64,000 nucleotides of DNA from Bizionia sp. GTDB taxonomy: Bacteria > Bacteroidota > Bacteroidia > Flavobacteriales > Flavobacteriaceae. The notes below the pieces were generated by a model that saw only the letters and a program-made list of their open reading frames with translations, had not been told where the DNA came from and did not search any database. The stretch covers positions 16,879 to 80,878 of the forward strand of contig JAHDHI010000011.1 in the NCBI GenBank assembly GCA_020631395.1. Reading direction: 5' to 3'. This document shows, in pieces, positions 54,172 to 63,801 of this stretch. Position 1 is the first letter of the stretch. The number at the start of each line of letters is the position of its first letter. Made by a program: the position numbers and the translations under genes.

Positions 54172-55611
54172 ATGAACATACAAAACTACATAAACGGCAA
54201 GTTTCACGATCCAATCGAGAACAATTGGATAGACAACCACTGCCCTGCCAATGGTGAAGTCTATGGGCAAATACCCAACTCGACCAAAGTGGATGTGGAG
54301 AACGCGTACATTGCGGCCAAGGCGACCTTTTCCGTTTGGTCACAAACCACATTGGAAGAACGCAGTCGAATTCTCATAAGAATTTCAGAGTTGTTGGAAA
54401 CCAATTTGGATCGTTTTGCAGAAGCAGAAAGCAAAGACAACGGGAAACCAATTAGCTTGGCAAAGGCCGTGGACATACCAAGAGCAGCAAGCAATTTTCG
54501 CTTCTTTGGCAATGCCATTACGCAATTCGCCAGCGAAAGCCACGAAAGCATTGGGCAACAAGCCGTAAACTACACATTGCGCCAACCCATTGGAGTAGTA
54601 GGTTGCATTTCTCCTTGGAACCTTCCACTCTATCTGTTTACTTGGAAAATAGCACCAGCCATAGCTGCAGGAAACTGCGTCGTAGCCAAACCAAGTGAAA
54701 TCACACCGATGACTGCCTATTTATTAGGTGAGATTTGCAATGAGGCAGGACTGCCAAAAGGAGTCTTGAACATTGTACATGGACTTGGAGACTCAACAGG
54801 TCAAGCCATTGTAGAGCATCCAGACATCAAGGCCATATCCTTTACAGGAGGCACGACAACAGGAGCACATATTGCAAGAGTAGCTGCCCCGATGTTTAAA
54901 AAGTTGTCTTTGGAGTTGGGAGGAAAAAACCCAAACATCATTTTTGCAGATTGCGATTATGAAGACATGTTGAATACGACAATACGTTCCTCATTTGCAA
55001 ATCAAGGACAAATTTGTCTTTGCGGGAGTCGCATTTTTGTGGAGGAAAAGATATACGAGCAATTCAAAACAGATTTTGTCGCAAGAATAAAGGCTTTGAA
55101 AACAGGACATCCATCGGAAGCCGATACAAATATTGGAGCCTTGGTATCCAAGGCGCATTTGGAAAAAGTAAAGGAATACATAGACATAGCCAAAGAAGAA
55201 AATGGAATCATTCTTTGCGGAGGAAATGAAGTAACTGTAGCTGGTTATGAAAAAGGCTACTATTTGGAACCAACCGTCATAGAAGTACCCAATGATGACT
55301 GTAGGGTAAATCAAGAAGAAATTTTTGGACCAGTTGTCACCATCATGCCATTTAAAACCGAAGATGCAGTCTTACAAATGGCAAACAAGGTAAAGTATGG
55401 TCTATCGGCTACCTTATGGACCAACGATTTAAAACGCACAATGCGAATGAGCAATCAATTGCAAGCTGGCATCGTTTGGGTAAACACATGGATGATGAGA
55501 GATCTACGCACCCCCTTTGGTGGAGTGAAGGCCTCTGGAGTTGGTCGTGAAGGGGGTTTCGAAGCATTGCGTTTTTTCACAGAAGCAAAGAATGTTTGCA
55601 TAAAGTACTAA
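54172..55611 (+). CDS. 2-aminomuconate-6-semialdehyde dehydrogenase
   Basis: 479-residue NAD-dependent aldehyde dehydrogenase from ATG 54172. NAD site in FTGGTTTGAHIARVA, catalytic Glu in LELGGKNPNI, catalytic Cys in FANQGQICLCGSR near residue 285. Close to the 2-hydroxymuconic semialdehyde dehydrogenase group (DmpC/NbaE/AmnC). In this operon it should oxidise 2-aminomuconate semialdehyde to 2-aminomuconate, before the RidA step. Confidence 0.92.
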   Translation: MNIQNYINGKFHDPIENNWIDNHCPANGEVYGQIPNSTKVDVENAYIAAKATFSVWSQTTLEERSRILIRISELLETNLDRFAEAESKDNGKPISLAKAVDIPRAASNFRFFGNAITQFASESHESIGQQAVNYTLRQPIGVVGCISPWNLPLYLFTWKIAPAIAAGNCVVAKPSEITPMTAYLLGEICNEAGLPKGVLNIVHGLGDSTGQAIVEHPDIKAISFTGGTTTGAHIARVAAPMFKKLSLELGGKNPNIIFADCDYEDMLNTTIRSSFANQGQICLCGSRIFVEEKIYEQFKTDFVARIKALKTGHPSEADTNIGALVSKAHLEKVKEYIDIAKEENGIILCGGNEVTVAGYEKGYYLEPTVIEVPNDDCRVNQEEIFGPVVTIMPFKTEDAVLQMANKVKYGLSATLWTNDLKRTMRMSNQLQAGIVWVNTWMMRDLRTPFGGVKASGVGREGGFEALRFFTEAKNVCIKY

Positions 55612-55673
55612 TTCCTATGCAGACAGGAATCTCATAAATTGAAACAAAATGTCCCCAGAGCGCAGTCGAGAGC
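55611..55673. repeat. Intergenic REP-like repeat pair
   Basis: ATTCCT (55611-55616) and AGGAAT (55625-55630) form a small hairpin, followed by CCCCAGAGCGCAGTCGAGAG at 55653-55672. Both resemble scattered intergenic repeats I know from flavobacterial genomes; here they seem partly decayed. Confidence 0.45.
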
Positions 55674-55741
55674 TTACTTATAAAACTAAAATCATTAAAT
55701 TAAGAGAATTAAGCGACCACGCAAAAAAATATACTAATAAG

Positions 55742-56524
55742 ATGAATTTAAACTTAAACGATAAAAACGCATTAGTTTGCGGAAGCACACAAGGCATTGG
55801 AAAAGCAACTGCAATGATTTTGGCCGAAGAAGGTGCAAACGTTACTTTGATAGCGAGAAATGAAGACAAATTGAAGCAAGTACTCTCAGAATTGCCTGGA
55901 CATGGAAACCACAATTACATCGTTGCCGACTTCTCCAACCCAGACACATTGAAAATCAAGGTTTCTGAGCATATTTCAAAACATGATGGTTTTCATATTT
56001 TGGTAAACAATACGGGAGGCCCCAAAGGAGGCCCTGTCTTTTCTGCTGAAATCAATGAGTTTGAAGCTGCTTTTACGCAACACTTGAAGTGCAACCACGT
56101 ATTGGCACAAACCGTAGTTCCATTCATGAAAAACGAAGGTTATGGGCGAATAGTCAATGTAATCTCGACCTCTGTAAAACAACCTTTGGACGGACTCGGC
56201 GTTAGTAACACCATTCGCGGAGCAGTCGCCAATTGGAGCAAAACATTGGCGAATGAATTGGGTGGCTTTGGAATTACCGTAAACAACGTATTGCCTGGAG
56301 CTACCGGTACCGAGCGCTTGAGTGAGATCATAAAGAACAAATCAGCTAAAACAGGTATTAGCGTTGACGATGCCAGTCAGGCAATGAAGAATGCCGTACC
56401 AGCCAAACGCTTTGCAAAGCCAAAAGAAATTGCAAATGCAATTGCCTTTTTAACAAGTGAGGCGGCAAGTTACATCAACGGAATCAATCTACCTGTTGAC
56501 GGTGGACGAACAAAAAGTCTTTAA
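55742..56524 (+). CDS. SDR-family oxidoreductase with atypical active site
   Basis: 260 residues from ATG 55742; upstream in-frame codons fall in a repeat and are rejected. Rossmann motif GSTQGIGKATA and NNTGGPKGG are present. The usual catalytic YxxxK is replaced: the region reads GVSNTIRGAVANWSKTL, giving S-x3-R. The SDR subgroup with SN-x2-R is known and its reaction is unclear. Position among kynurenine genes suggests a role on a semialdehyde or keto intermediate. Confidence 0.86.
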   Translation: MNLNLNDKNALVCGSTQGIGKATAMILAEEGANVTLIARNEDKLKQVLSELPGHGNHNYIVADFSNPDTLKIKVSEHISKHDGFHILVNNTGGPKGGPVFSAEINEFEAAFTQHLKCNHVLAQTVVPFMKNEGYGRIVNVISTSVKQPLDGLGVSNTIRGAVANWSKTLANELGGFGITVNNVLPGATGTERLSEIIKNKSAKTGISVDDASQAMKNAVPAKRFAKPKEIANAIAFLTSEAASYINGINLPVDGGRTKSL

Positions 56525-56759
56525 TGTCAAACTTGATTAGACACATCGTTAATTGAAAAGTAATTGTTAACTTTAATCAAAATCCCGCGTTAAGGATTAT
56601 TCGTTGATTGCCATTTCAATAAATGGTACTTATAAATGAACGCATTTGAAACGGCATCCTTTTTTGTGTTAGCGACAAGTAAGTGAAAAGACCATCGAGA
56701 ACAAAAAAGATTTAACGAAAAACCTACCCTACTTAAGGTAACGCCAAAAACACGAAACA
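56525..56759. other. Intergenic region in the kynurenine cluster
   Basis: 235 bases without gene. Sequence is AT-rich; no IclR-type palindrome and no clear TAnnTTTG were seen, so separate transcription of the second half of the cluster cannot be shown. Confidence 0.4.
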
Positions 56760-57293
56760 ATGAGTAATTTAGTATCGCCATTAAATTTTAAAGCCTGGAT
56801 TGAAGAAAATAGACATTTGTTAAAACCTCCCGTAGGAAACAAGTGCGTATGGAAAGATGGAGATTTCATCGTTATGGTAGTTGGAGGTCCAAATAGCAGA
56901 AAAGACTACCACTACAATGAAACTCCAGAATTTTTCTATCAGCTTGAAGGCGACATGGTATTGAAAATAATTGACAAAGGCACACCAAAAGATGTTCATA
57001 TCAAGGAAGGAGACATCTATCTATTACCTCCCAAAGTGCCGCATTCACCTCAACGAGGAGAAAACACGGTAGGACTGGTCATAGAATACAAACGACCAGA
57101 AGGCATGCGTGATGCTTTGTTGTGGTTCTGCGAAAATTGCGTCACAAAACTGTATGAAGAAGATTTTACCGTTGAAAACATAGAAACAGACATGCCTAAG
57201 ATTTTCGACAAATACTACAATGACAAGGATAAACGTAGTTGTCCTAATTGTGGTGAGGTCATGCAACCGCCACAGAAAGTAAAAATAGATTAA
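56760..57293 (+). CDS. nbaC: 3-hydroxyanthranilate 3,4-dioxygenase
   Basis: 177-residue cupin that opens the ring of 3-hydroxyanthranilate to 2-amino-3-carboxymuconate semialdehyde. Iron ligands lie in GPNSRKDYHYNETPEFFYQLEGD and LPPKVPHSPQR. The C-terminal rubredoxin-like site of the bacterial enzyme is complete: CENC near residue 125 and CPNC near residue 161. Full length. Followed 34 bases later by the decarboxylase for its product. Confidence 0.96.
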   Translation: MSNLVSPLNFKAWIEENRHLLKPPVGNKCVWKDGDFIVMVVGGPNSRKDYHYNETPEFFYQLEGDMVLKIIDKGTPKDVHIKEGDIYLLPPKVPHSPQRGENTVGLVIEYKRPEGMRDALLWFCENCVTKLYEEDFTVENIETDMPKIFDKYYNDKDKRSCPNCGEVMQPPQKVKID

Positions 57294-57327
57294 ATTAAAA
57301 CCTTAAAGATTCCTGACCTCTCAGGAT

Positions 57328-58419
57328 ATGACTATGAAACGCAAACTAAGAATTAACGGACATTCACACTTACTACCTTATCCTGAAGAAATTCCTCAGT
57401 ATATGAAAGACAAAGGCATCTTTTGGGTGGATGAAGACCGAAAATTCATGCTCCAAAAAGATTGGAGTCGACCAGTTACGGATTCCAGCTTCTTTTTGGA
57501 TGAGAAATTGGAATGGATGGATCGTTTTAACATAGATCATGCCGTAGTTTTAAACCTATCCCAATTGTACGGCAATGGTTTACGTGTTGAAGAAATGAAA
57601 AAGGCACTTCGTTTTCAAAACGACTTCAACGCAAAGGTACAACGAGACAACCCCAGTAAGTTCACTTGTGGTTTTGTCGTGCACCCCGGGTTTGTTCGTG
57701 GAGCTTGTTGGGAAATAGAGCGCTGTGTAGAGGAGTTGGGGATGCAATTGCTATGCCTACCAACTCACTATATGGATACCATAGGAACTTGGCGTTGTAT
57801 TTTCGATGAAGAAAATGAGCCTATTTTCGAATTGGCCAACAAATACAACCTAGCTGTCGAAATACATCCTTACGATGGTGAAAAATTCATAAAACTGGAA
57901 AATACCAGCTGGCGCTTTCATTTGATATGGATGTTGGCTCAATGTGCAGATGCCTACCACTTCCTGACATTAAATGGCTATCCAGACAAGTATCCCAATA
58001 TGAGAACTTGCTTTGCTCATGGAGGGCAATTGGCACAAATCAACTTGGGAAGGCGTATTCAAGGGTTTGACGGTAGGCCAGATTTGTTTGAAGGCAAAAC
58101 CCATCCAAGAAAATCTGTTGGCCACAAAAACATATTTTTCGATACCTTGGTTCATGATACCGGCTCTTTAAAACTGCTAGTTGAAAACCAAGGATCCAAA
58201 CAAGTCATTATGGGATTGGATGACCCATATCCATTGGGAGAAATGGAAAGTGAAAACCAAAGTTCCTATCCTGGTAAAATTTTGGATTTGGCCATGGATC
58301 GTGACATCATCAACCAAACACAATATGACAACATTTGGGAAAACAACATAATACAATGGTTGTGTGGTAATGACGAAGCAGCAAAGCAAACATTAATCAA
58401 AAGAATTACAAATAGTTAA
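57328..58419 (+). CDS. nbaD: 2-amino-3-carboxymuconate-6-semialdehyde decarboxylase
   Basis: 363-residue amidohydrolase-superfamily decarboxylase. Metal ligands are visible: HxH in RINGHSHLLPYP, His in VEIHPYDGEK, His in TCFAHGGQLA and Asp in VIMGLDDPYPLG. Longer than proteobacterial ACMSD but with all motifs. It removes CO2 from ACMS, channelling it to 2-aminomuconate semialdehyde instead of quinolinate. The next gene starts three bases after its stop. Confidence 0.94.
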   Translation: MTMKRKLRINGHSHLLPYPEEIPQYMKDKGIFWVDEDRKFMLQKDWSRPVTDSSFFLDEKLEWMDRFNIDHAVVLNLSQLYGNGLRVEEMKKALRFQNDFNAKVQRDNPSKFTCGFVVHPGFVRGACWEIERCVEELGMQLLCLPTHYMDTIGTWRCIFDEENEPIFELANKYNLAVEIHPYDGEKFIKLENTSWRFHLIWMLAQCADAYHFLTLNGYPDKYPNMRTCFAHGGQLAQINLGRRIQGFDGRPDLFEGKTHPRKSVGHKNIFFDTLVHDTGSLKLLVENQGSKQVIMGLDDPYPLGEMESENQSSYPGKILDLAMDRDIINQTQYDNIWENNIIQWLCGNDEAAKQTLIKRITNS

Positions 58420-58422
58420 CTA

Positions 58423-59568
58423 ATGATTGAAGTTGCTGAGTTTTATATCCTATCTCATATCTTCATATCCTTGATTGGAGCCATATTGCTAATTGCCATT
58501 TGGTACAACATCAGGCAACGATTTAAACACATTCTAGAAGAAAACGATGCCCAGAAACGTGTAGACAAAGGCTTGCTATATCTAAGCTTCGCCATGTCCA
58601 TCTGGGTTTTTTCTGGATGTTGGGCCTATGCAGGCCATTCGTTTTCCTTTGAAAACACAAATAGTTACCGGTTTGGCATTCACTTTTTATCCATAGTAAA
58701 CAATATGTTCTTGCTTTTGGCTCTGTTCTATTTCTATTATGCACCCCGTTTCATATACAACAACAAAAAGAACATCAACAAGATCTTGATCGTTATTGTC
58801 GTTACCTCAATAGCGACATTGTCACTATCCTATTTTTTAGGAGACACCAACATTTACAATGGTATGAACATAAGTGGCCTCCCAGATTTGATGCTATCTG
58901 GCTTTCTATGCTATCTGCTTGGCATTTCCTTTTATAGAACATTCGCATACAGAGGGTTAAAAATAGTAGGTGTCATATCCGTATTGGTCATCATCTTGAT
59001 GTTTGCATCGCAACTATCGGAAGTATTTCTCAATTACGGAAATGACTTTGGTAACAGTCTCATTAAAATTATTGCAAAATCATCTTTAATCTCCGTATTC
59101 TTGGTATTGGCGACAACTTGGGTCATTCGCTTGGCCAGCATGCCAAAACCAAATGAAATGACCATAGCCTTCATGGATTGGAGTTTGGTTAAAATAAGCA
59201 TCCCTACCAAAGGTGTTTTTGAACAAACCATAGATTTTGGCTCCAAGACCACACAATACAAAAACTTGTTGAAATTTGCCATTAGACGAAAATATGGAGA
59301 AGGAGATTCGCAAAGTCTTTCTGTTAGCTTGGCTGGGGAAATCAAAAACCAAACCTACCTGACGAGAATCATAGAAAACATCAACTCCATCCTAGAATTG
59401 GACAACACTCAAATATTGGAACGCAGAGATCTTTTCACCTTCATAGGAGAAGGACGCTATCGTTTGCGTATGATTCCCAATCACATTGCCATAGACGAAA
59501 CGCTGTTGCAAGAATTCAGCAAAACCCCTGAAAACAAAGACTACAAAGCACTTTGTAACTCTTTGTAA
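58423..59568 (+). CDS. Membrane protein of unknown function
   Basis: 381 residues with about seven membrane segments in the first 235 residues and a soluble C-terminal domain of about 140 residues (FMDWSLVKISIPTKGVFEQTIDFGSKTT, RRDLFTFIGEGRYRLRMI). It looks like a seven-helix sensor fused to an unknown domain. Only three bases from nbaD, so probably transcribed with the kynurenine genes; whether it senses or transports an intermediate is open. Confidence 0.72.
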   Translation: MIEVAEFYILSHIFISLIGAILLIAIWYNIRQRFKHILEENDAQKRVDKGLLYLSFAMSIWVFSGCWAYAGHSFSFENTNSYRFGIHFLSIVNNMFLLLALFYFYYAPRFIYNNKKNINKILIVIVVTSIATLSLSYFLGDTNIYNGMNISGLPDLMLSGFLCYLLGISFYRTFAYRGLKIVGVISVLVIILMFASQLSEVFLNYGNDFGNSLIKIIAKSSLISVFLVLATTWVIRLASMPKPNEMTIAFMDWSLVKISIPTKGVFEQTIDFGSKTTQYKNLLKFAIRRKYGEGDSQSLSVSLAGEIKNQTYLTRIIENINSILELDNTQILERRDLFTFIGEGRYRLRMIPNHIAIDETLLQEFSKTPENKDYKALCNSL

Positions 59569-59590
59569 TTCCAATTACAAAGAGTTACAA
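59553..59590 (+). terminator. 18-bp hairpin at the end of the kynurenine operon
   Basis: TTGTAACTCTTTGTAATT (59553-59570) pairs exactly with 59573-59590 across two bases. The stop codon of the membrane protein is inside the left arm. Only a weak T stretch follows, so it may end or protect the transcript. Confidence 0.65.
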
Positions 59591-59678
59591 TTGATTATAT
59601 TTTAGTATAATTAGTTACATCGTTCTTTATTTGCCTCTTCTGTAAAATACATTGCAAACCAATCAAATTACAGAACAG

Positions 59679-61232
59679 ATGAACACTATCTCAGAATCAA
59701 AAACAAAACAAGTTTTCGGACACCCAAAAGGATTACTCTATTTATTCTTTGCAGAGCTTTGGGAGCGCTTTTCATTTTATGGCATGCGTGCCTTGTTGGT
59801 ACTCTATATGACCAAACAATTGTTGTTCACGGACGATATGGCTTTTGGTGTCTATGCAGCCTACATGTCTTTGGTTTATGTAACCCCCATGATTGGAGGC
59901 ATACTTGCAGATAAGATTCTTGGATTTAGAAAAGCCATTCTGCTAGGTGGTGTCTTGATGGCTTTGGGGCATTTCTTCCTAACGTTCGAACTTCCCATTT
60001 TCTTTTATGGATCCTTGGGATTGATAATAGTGGGGAATGGATTCTTCAAACCAAACATTTCTTCTTTTGTCGGTGAGTTGTACAAACAAGGAGATGCAAG
60101 ACGAGATGCTGGTTTTACCATTTTTTACTTGGGAATAAACTTAGGAGCCGCAATTGCTCCTTTGGCCTGCGCTTGGTTTGCAGAAGCCTATGGTTGGCAT
60201 TATGGTTTTGTATTGGCAGGTATCGGCATGGTAGCTGGCCTATTGGTCTTCAGACAAGGTTTGAAAGGCGATGTATTTGAAAACAAAGGCTTGGTTCCAA
60301 ATATTGATGCTTACAACAACAAGTCTTTCGGATTAAACAAGGGACAACTCATTGCCATTGGATCCTTATTGACGGTACCATTGTTTGCATTGATCATAAA
60401 GTTCAATGAATTTGAACATTATATCGTCTGGATCGTATCACTTTTCTTGATTTGCTATATCGCCTATATCTTCACAACAGTGAGTATCATTGAGAAAAAA
60501 AGATTGATCGTCATTGTTTATTTTACTTCACTCTATACACTATTCGCGGCCATTTTTGAGCAAGCTGGGAGCTCATTGACCTTGTTCGCCGACAGGAATG
60601 TGAATTTAATTGGGATGGATGCGGCAGGAACCAATAGCATAAATGCTGGCTTCATCATTTTATTTGCCATCCCATTTTCCATGCTATGGACCTACTTGAG
60701 TCGTATAAATCGCAACCCAAATTCGGCCATTAAATTTGGGCTGGGATTGCTCTTTTTAGGGTTGGGGTTTCTCATTTTTGCCTTATCTGCCAATAGTGTG
60801 GATGAATTTGCAAAAACATCGATGTCCTACCTGATCGTTGGTTATTTGGTATATACAATAGGAGAATTCTTTCTATCCCCAATAGGCCTTTCCAAAATGA
60901 CGGAATTATCTCCTTTGAAATATGTCGCTTTCATCATGGGAGTTTGGTTCTCAGCCAATTTCTATGGGCATTACTTTGCTGGAAAGATAGCTAAGTTGAC
61001 TTCCGTTGCCAATGGAGAGATCAATCCACTTACTGAAGGTGTCTTTGGAGACATCACTGCATTTTTCACAGGAATAACATCCGAAATAGCGACTCAAAAC
61101 AGTGACAACTTTCAACAGTTGTATTCTTACTTGTCGGTTTATGCAAGCTTTGGTGTAATTAGCGTGATTGTTGGTATATTTGCAATACTTATTTCACCTG
61201 TGATTAAAAAGTTGATGTCTAGAATCAATTAG
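59679..61232 (+). CDS. POT-family proton-dependent peptide transporter
   Basis: About 517 residues from ATG 59679 (a TTG at 59652 is possible). Twelve to fourteen membrane segments with the POT signature FAELWERFSFYGMRALLVLYM (ExxERF) near the start and PNISSFVGELY, GINLGAAIAPL for the second signature. It imports di- and tripeptides with protons. Directly after the kynurenine operon, so it might supply tryptophan-containing peptides, but this is only positional. Confidence 0.93.
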   Translation: MNTISESKTKQVFGHPKGLLYLFFAELWERFSFYGMRALLVLYMTKQLLFTDDMAFGVYAAYMSLVYVTPMIGGILADKILGFRKAILLGGVLMALGHFFLTFELPIFFYGSLGLIIVGNGFFKPNISSFVGELYKQGDARRDAGFTIFYLGINLGAAIAPLACAWFAEAYGWHYGFVLAGIGMVAGLLVFRQGLKGDVFENKGLVPNIDAYNNKSFGLNKGQLIAIGSLLTVPLFALIIKFNEFEHYIVWIVSLFLICYIAYIFTTVSIIEKKRLIVIVYFTSLYTLFAAIFEQAGSSLTLFADRNVNLIGMDAAGTNSINAGFIILFAIPFSMLWTYLSRINRNPNSAIKFGLGLLFLGLGFLIFALSANSVDEFAKTSMSYLIVGYLVYTIGEFFLSPIGLSKMTELSPLKYVAFIMGVWFSANFYGHYFAGKIAKLTSVANGEINPLTEGVFGDITAFFTGITSEIATQNSDNFQQLYSYLSVYASFGVISVIVGIFAILISPVIKKLMSRIN

Positions 61233-61284
61233 GCTCATCATTGAATCACAATGAAATTCAAAATTAAATCTGATTTGGATCGCT

Positions 61285-61926
61285 ATGCATTTTTTACCTG
61301 AAGCACTTGATGACTATGTTGTTAGACATACTGAAAACGAACCTGAACTGTTACGACGATTAACACGAGAAACCTTTCAGAAGATATTGCAACCCAGAAT
61401 GTCCAGTGGTCCATATCAAGGTCGCGTATTGAGTATGATTTCCAAACTGATAAACCCAAAAAACATCTTGGAGATTGGTACGTTTACTGGCTACTCCACC
61501 TTATGCTTGGCTGAAGGCTTGCAAGTTGAAGGCAAATTGCATACCATAGACATCAATGAAGAGTTGATCGATTTTCAACGCAAGTATTTTGATGCTTCCG
61601 AACATGGTTCAAAAATTCATCAACACCTAGGCAATGCTTTGCACGTCATTCCAAAGTTAGAGACCAACTTCGACATGGTTTTCATTGATGCCGACAAGGA
61701 CAACTATGTCAATTATTTCAATTTGATCATCGACAAGTTGGATTCTGGTGGAATCATATTGTCAGACAACGTGTTGTGGAGCGGAAAAGTAATAGAAACC
61801 TTAAACCCCAAGGATAAGATGACAAAGGCGGTTTTAGAGTACAATGCCTTGTTAAAGGAAGACGATAGGGTTGAAACCGTCTTGTTGCCCATTAGGGATG
61901 GATTGACGATAAGTAGAAAAAAATAA
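61285..61926 (+). CDS. Class I O-methyltransferase
   Basis: 213 residues of the caffeoyl-CoA/catechol O-methyltransferase family: ILEIGTFTGYSTLCLAEGL as motif I, TIDINEELIDFQRKYF, the metal-binding DMVFIDADKDNYVNYF near residue 135 and DNVLWSGKV. Such enzymes methylate small phenolics with Mg. Length typical. Substrate not known; followed closely by the hydroxylase-like gene. Confidence 0.92.
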   Translation: MHFLPEALDDYVVRHTENEPELLRRLTRETFQKILQPRMSSGPYQGRVLSMISKLINPKNILEIGTFTGYSTLCLAEGLQVEGKLHTIDINEELIDFQRKYFDASEHGSKIHQHLGNALHVIPKLETNFDMVFIDADKDNYVNYFNLIIDKLDSGGIILSDNVLWSGKVIETLNPKDKMTKAVLEYNALLKEDDRVETVLLPIRDGLTISRKK

Positions 61927-61946
61927 TCTCGTATATTTCAGTTGCC

Positions 61947-62666
61947 ATGAAAAACTACGCCCCAGAAAACGCCTCTTTCCTATTGCCTTTTCAGTTTGAT
62001 CAAGTAAATCTGAAAAAGGACTTGGACAAATGCCTTCAATTCGACTTTTCAAAAAACTACGTTCCGGACAACTACCAAGGCAAAGATTACATATTGCCAC
62101 TTCGTTCCATAGATGGCCGATTGGACTTTCCCGTTGCTGCACCAAATCAAGTCAATCGCTACAAAGACACCATCGCTTTGGAGCAATGTGCTTACTTCAA
62201 AGAAATAATAGAGTTGTTTTCATGCGACAAGGAAGCCATTAGACTAATGAATCTTACTCCCGGACAAAATGTAAATACGCATACGGATTACAATTGCGGA
62301 TATGAAGATGGCATCTTTCGGATCCACATCCCCATAATCACCAACGAAGAAGTCTACTTCATTTTAAATGGAGAACGCTTGATCATGAATCCCGGGGAAG
62401 CATGGTACACCAATGTAAACCTGCCACATAGCGTTGCCAACAAAGGAAAGACCAATCGCATTCATTTGGTTATGGACTGCATAAGGAATGAATGGTCGGA
62501 TAAATTGTTTGAATCCTTGGGGTATGCCTTTAATCTGGAAGCCGATGTAAAGGAAGAACTTCCAAAATCTACGATGCTTCTCATGATCAAAGAATTGGAA
62601 TTGCAAGACACACCTGGAGCCAAGACATTGATCGGTCAGCTAAAAGAACGATTGGAAAAAAAATAA
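61947..62666 (+). CDS. Aspartyl/asparaginyl beta-hydroxylase-like dioxygenase
   Basis: 239 residues with a double-stranded beta-helix core: metal ligands His in VNTHTDYNCGYEDGIFRIHIPI and His in NLPHSVANKGKTNRIHLVMDC, plus Arg for 2-oxoglutarate. AspH-family (PF05118) proteins hydroxylate Asp or Asn in peptides or act in small-molecule synthesis. Twenty bases after the O-methyltransferase gene; substrate unknown. Confidence 0.87.
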   Translation: MKNYAPENASFLLPFQFDQVNLKKDLDKCLQFDFSKNYVPDNYQGKDYILPLRSIDGRLDFPVAAPNQVNRYKDTIALEQCAYFKEIIELFSCDKEAIRLMNLTPGQNVNTHTDYNCGYEDGIFRIHIPIITNEEVYFILNGERLIMNPGEAWYTNVNLPHSVANKGKTNRIHLVMDCIRNEWSDKLFESLGYAFNLEADVKEELPKSTMLLMIKELELQDTPGAKTLIGQLKERLEKK

Positions 62667-62710
62667 TCCCCTTACAATTTCAAGGTCTTTTATGAGTTTA
62701 TGTATTTAAT

Positions 62711-63790
62711 ATGCATAAATATCTACTAACCTTATTTCTATCCATAAGCATTGCCTCTGTCGCACAAGTTTCTCAAAAAACGGCAATTGCGATGAGTGGT
62801 GATGGTATTTTTTCAATGCTAAGAAAAAATGGTTTGAATCCTGCAAAACACTACAAGGCATTCATAGCATTGAACAAAAAAAAACTAAACAGCAAAAGAG
62901 AATTGCACGTTGGTGAAACTTACATTCTACCCTTTAACATAGAGACAGAAAAAGAACAAGCAATTTCTCCAAAGATAAAGACAGCCCCGATTGTAGAGAC
63001 CATTTCCGAAAAGGCCTCAGAAACCGTTCCCTTGGTCGAAACGAAAAACTTCCCCCTTTTTGGTAAGGACAAGGCAATGGTGACTATCGAGAGCCATACA
63101 TTGAAAAATGCCGTCTATTATTTGGTGTCTGGTCATGGTGGTCCAGATCCTGGAGCCATCACAACCTATCAAGGCAAGCTTATTTCTGAAGACGAATATG
63201 CCTATGATGTCACATTGCGGCTTGCAAGACGCCTCATATCCCATGGTGCTCGAGTATTCCTCATCATCAAAGATCCAGATGACGGCATTAGGGATGAAAG
63301 GATATTGAAAGTGGATTATGACGAAGTGAATCATCCGAACAAAAAAATTTCCAGAAATCATGCATTGAGGCTGAAACAGCGTACCAAAGCAGTAAACAAC
63401 CTCTATTTGAAACATAGAGGCAAATACCAAAGACTCATAGTCACGCATGTAGATAGCAGAAGCAAGAACAAAAACATCGATGTCTTTTTCTATCATCACA
63501 AAAAAAGCAAAAAAGGAAAGTCTCTTACCGAAAGCATATATGATTCTTTCAAACAAGAGTATGCGAAGCATCAACCAAACCGTACTTATTCGGGGACGAT
63601 AGGATCAAGAAACTTGTATCTCATAAACAATACGTTACCTCCTATGACATACATCGAATTGGGAAACATCAAGAATGACAAGGATCAAAAAAGAGTTCTC
63701 AACTACGAGAACAGGGAAGCTTTGGCGAAATGGATCTTCAATGGGCTATTGGCAGATTTCAAAGCACAGAACAAATCCACTATCCAATAG
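62711..63790 (+). CDS. LysM-containing N-acetylmuramoyl-L-alanine amidase
   Basis: 359 residues: signal peptide (ending ASVAQ), one LysM-like domain near 28-78 (DGIFSMLRKNGLNPAKHYKAFIALN), a linker, and an Amidase_3 domain from about 125. Zinc ligands and catalytic Glu appear in YYLVSGHGGPDPGA, VTHVDSR and MTYIELGNI. It cuts the amide bond between MurNAc and the stem peptide, in cell separation or wall remodelling. The family's long form is usual in Bacteroidota. Confidence 0.9.
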   Translation: MHKYLLTLFLSISIASVAQVSQKTAIAMSGDGIFSMLRKNGLNPAKHYKAFIALNKKKLNSKRELHVGETYILPFNIETEKEQAISPKIKTAPIVETISEKASETVPLVETKNFPLFGKDKAMVTIESHTLKNAVYYLVSGHGGPDPGAITTYQGKLISEDEYAYDVTLRLARRLISHGARVFLIIKDPDDGIRDERILKVDYDEVNHPNKKISRNHALRLKQRTKAVNNLYLKHRGKYQRLIVTHVDSRSKNKNIDVFFYHHKKSKKGKSLTESIYDSFKQEYAKHQPNRTYSGTIGSRNLYLINNTLPPMTYIELGNIKNDKDQKRVLNYENREALAKWIFNGLLADFKAQNKSTIQ

Positions 63791-63801
63791 ATCTCATTCC
63801 C

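Noticed and set aside
55742..56524. SDR gene as the missing kynurenine formamidase
   Set aside because: It has a Rossmann GSTQGIG cofactor site and no hydrolase motif.
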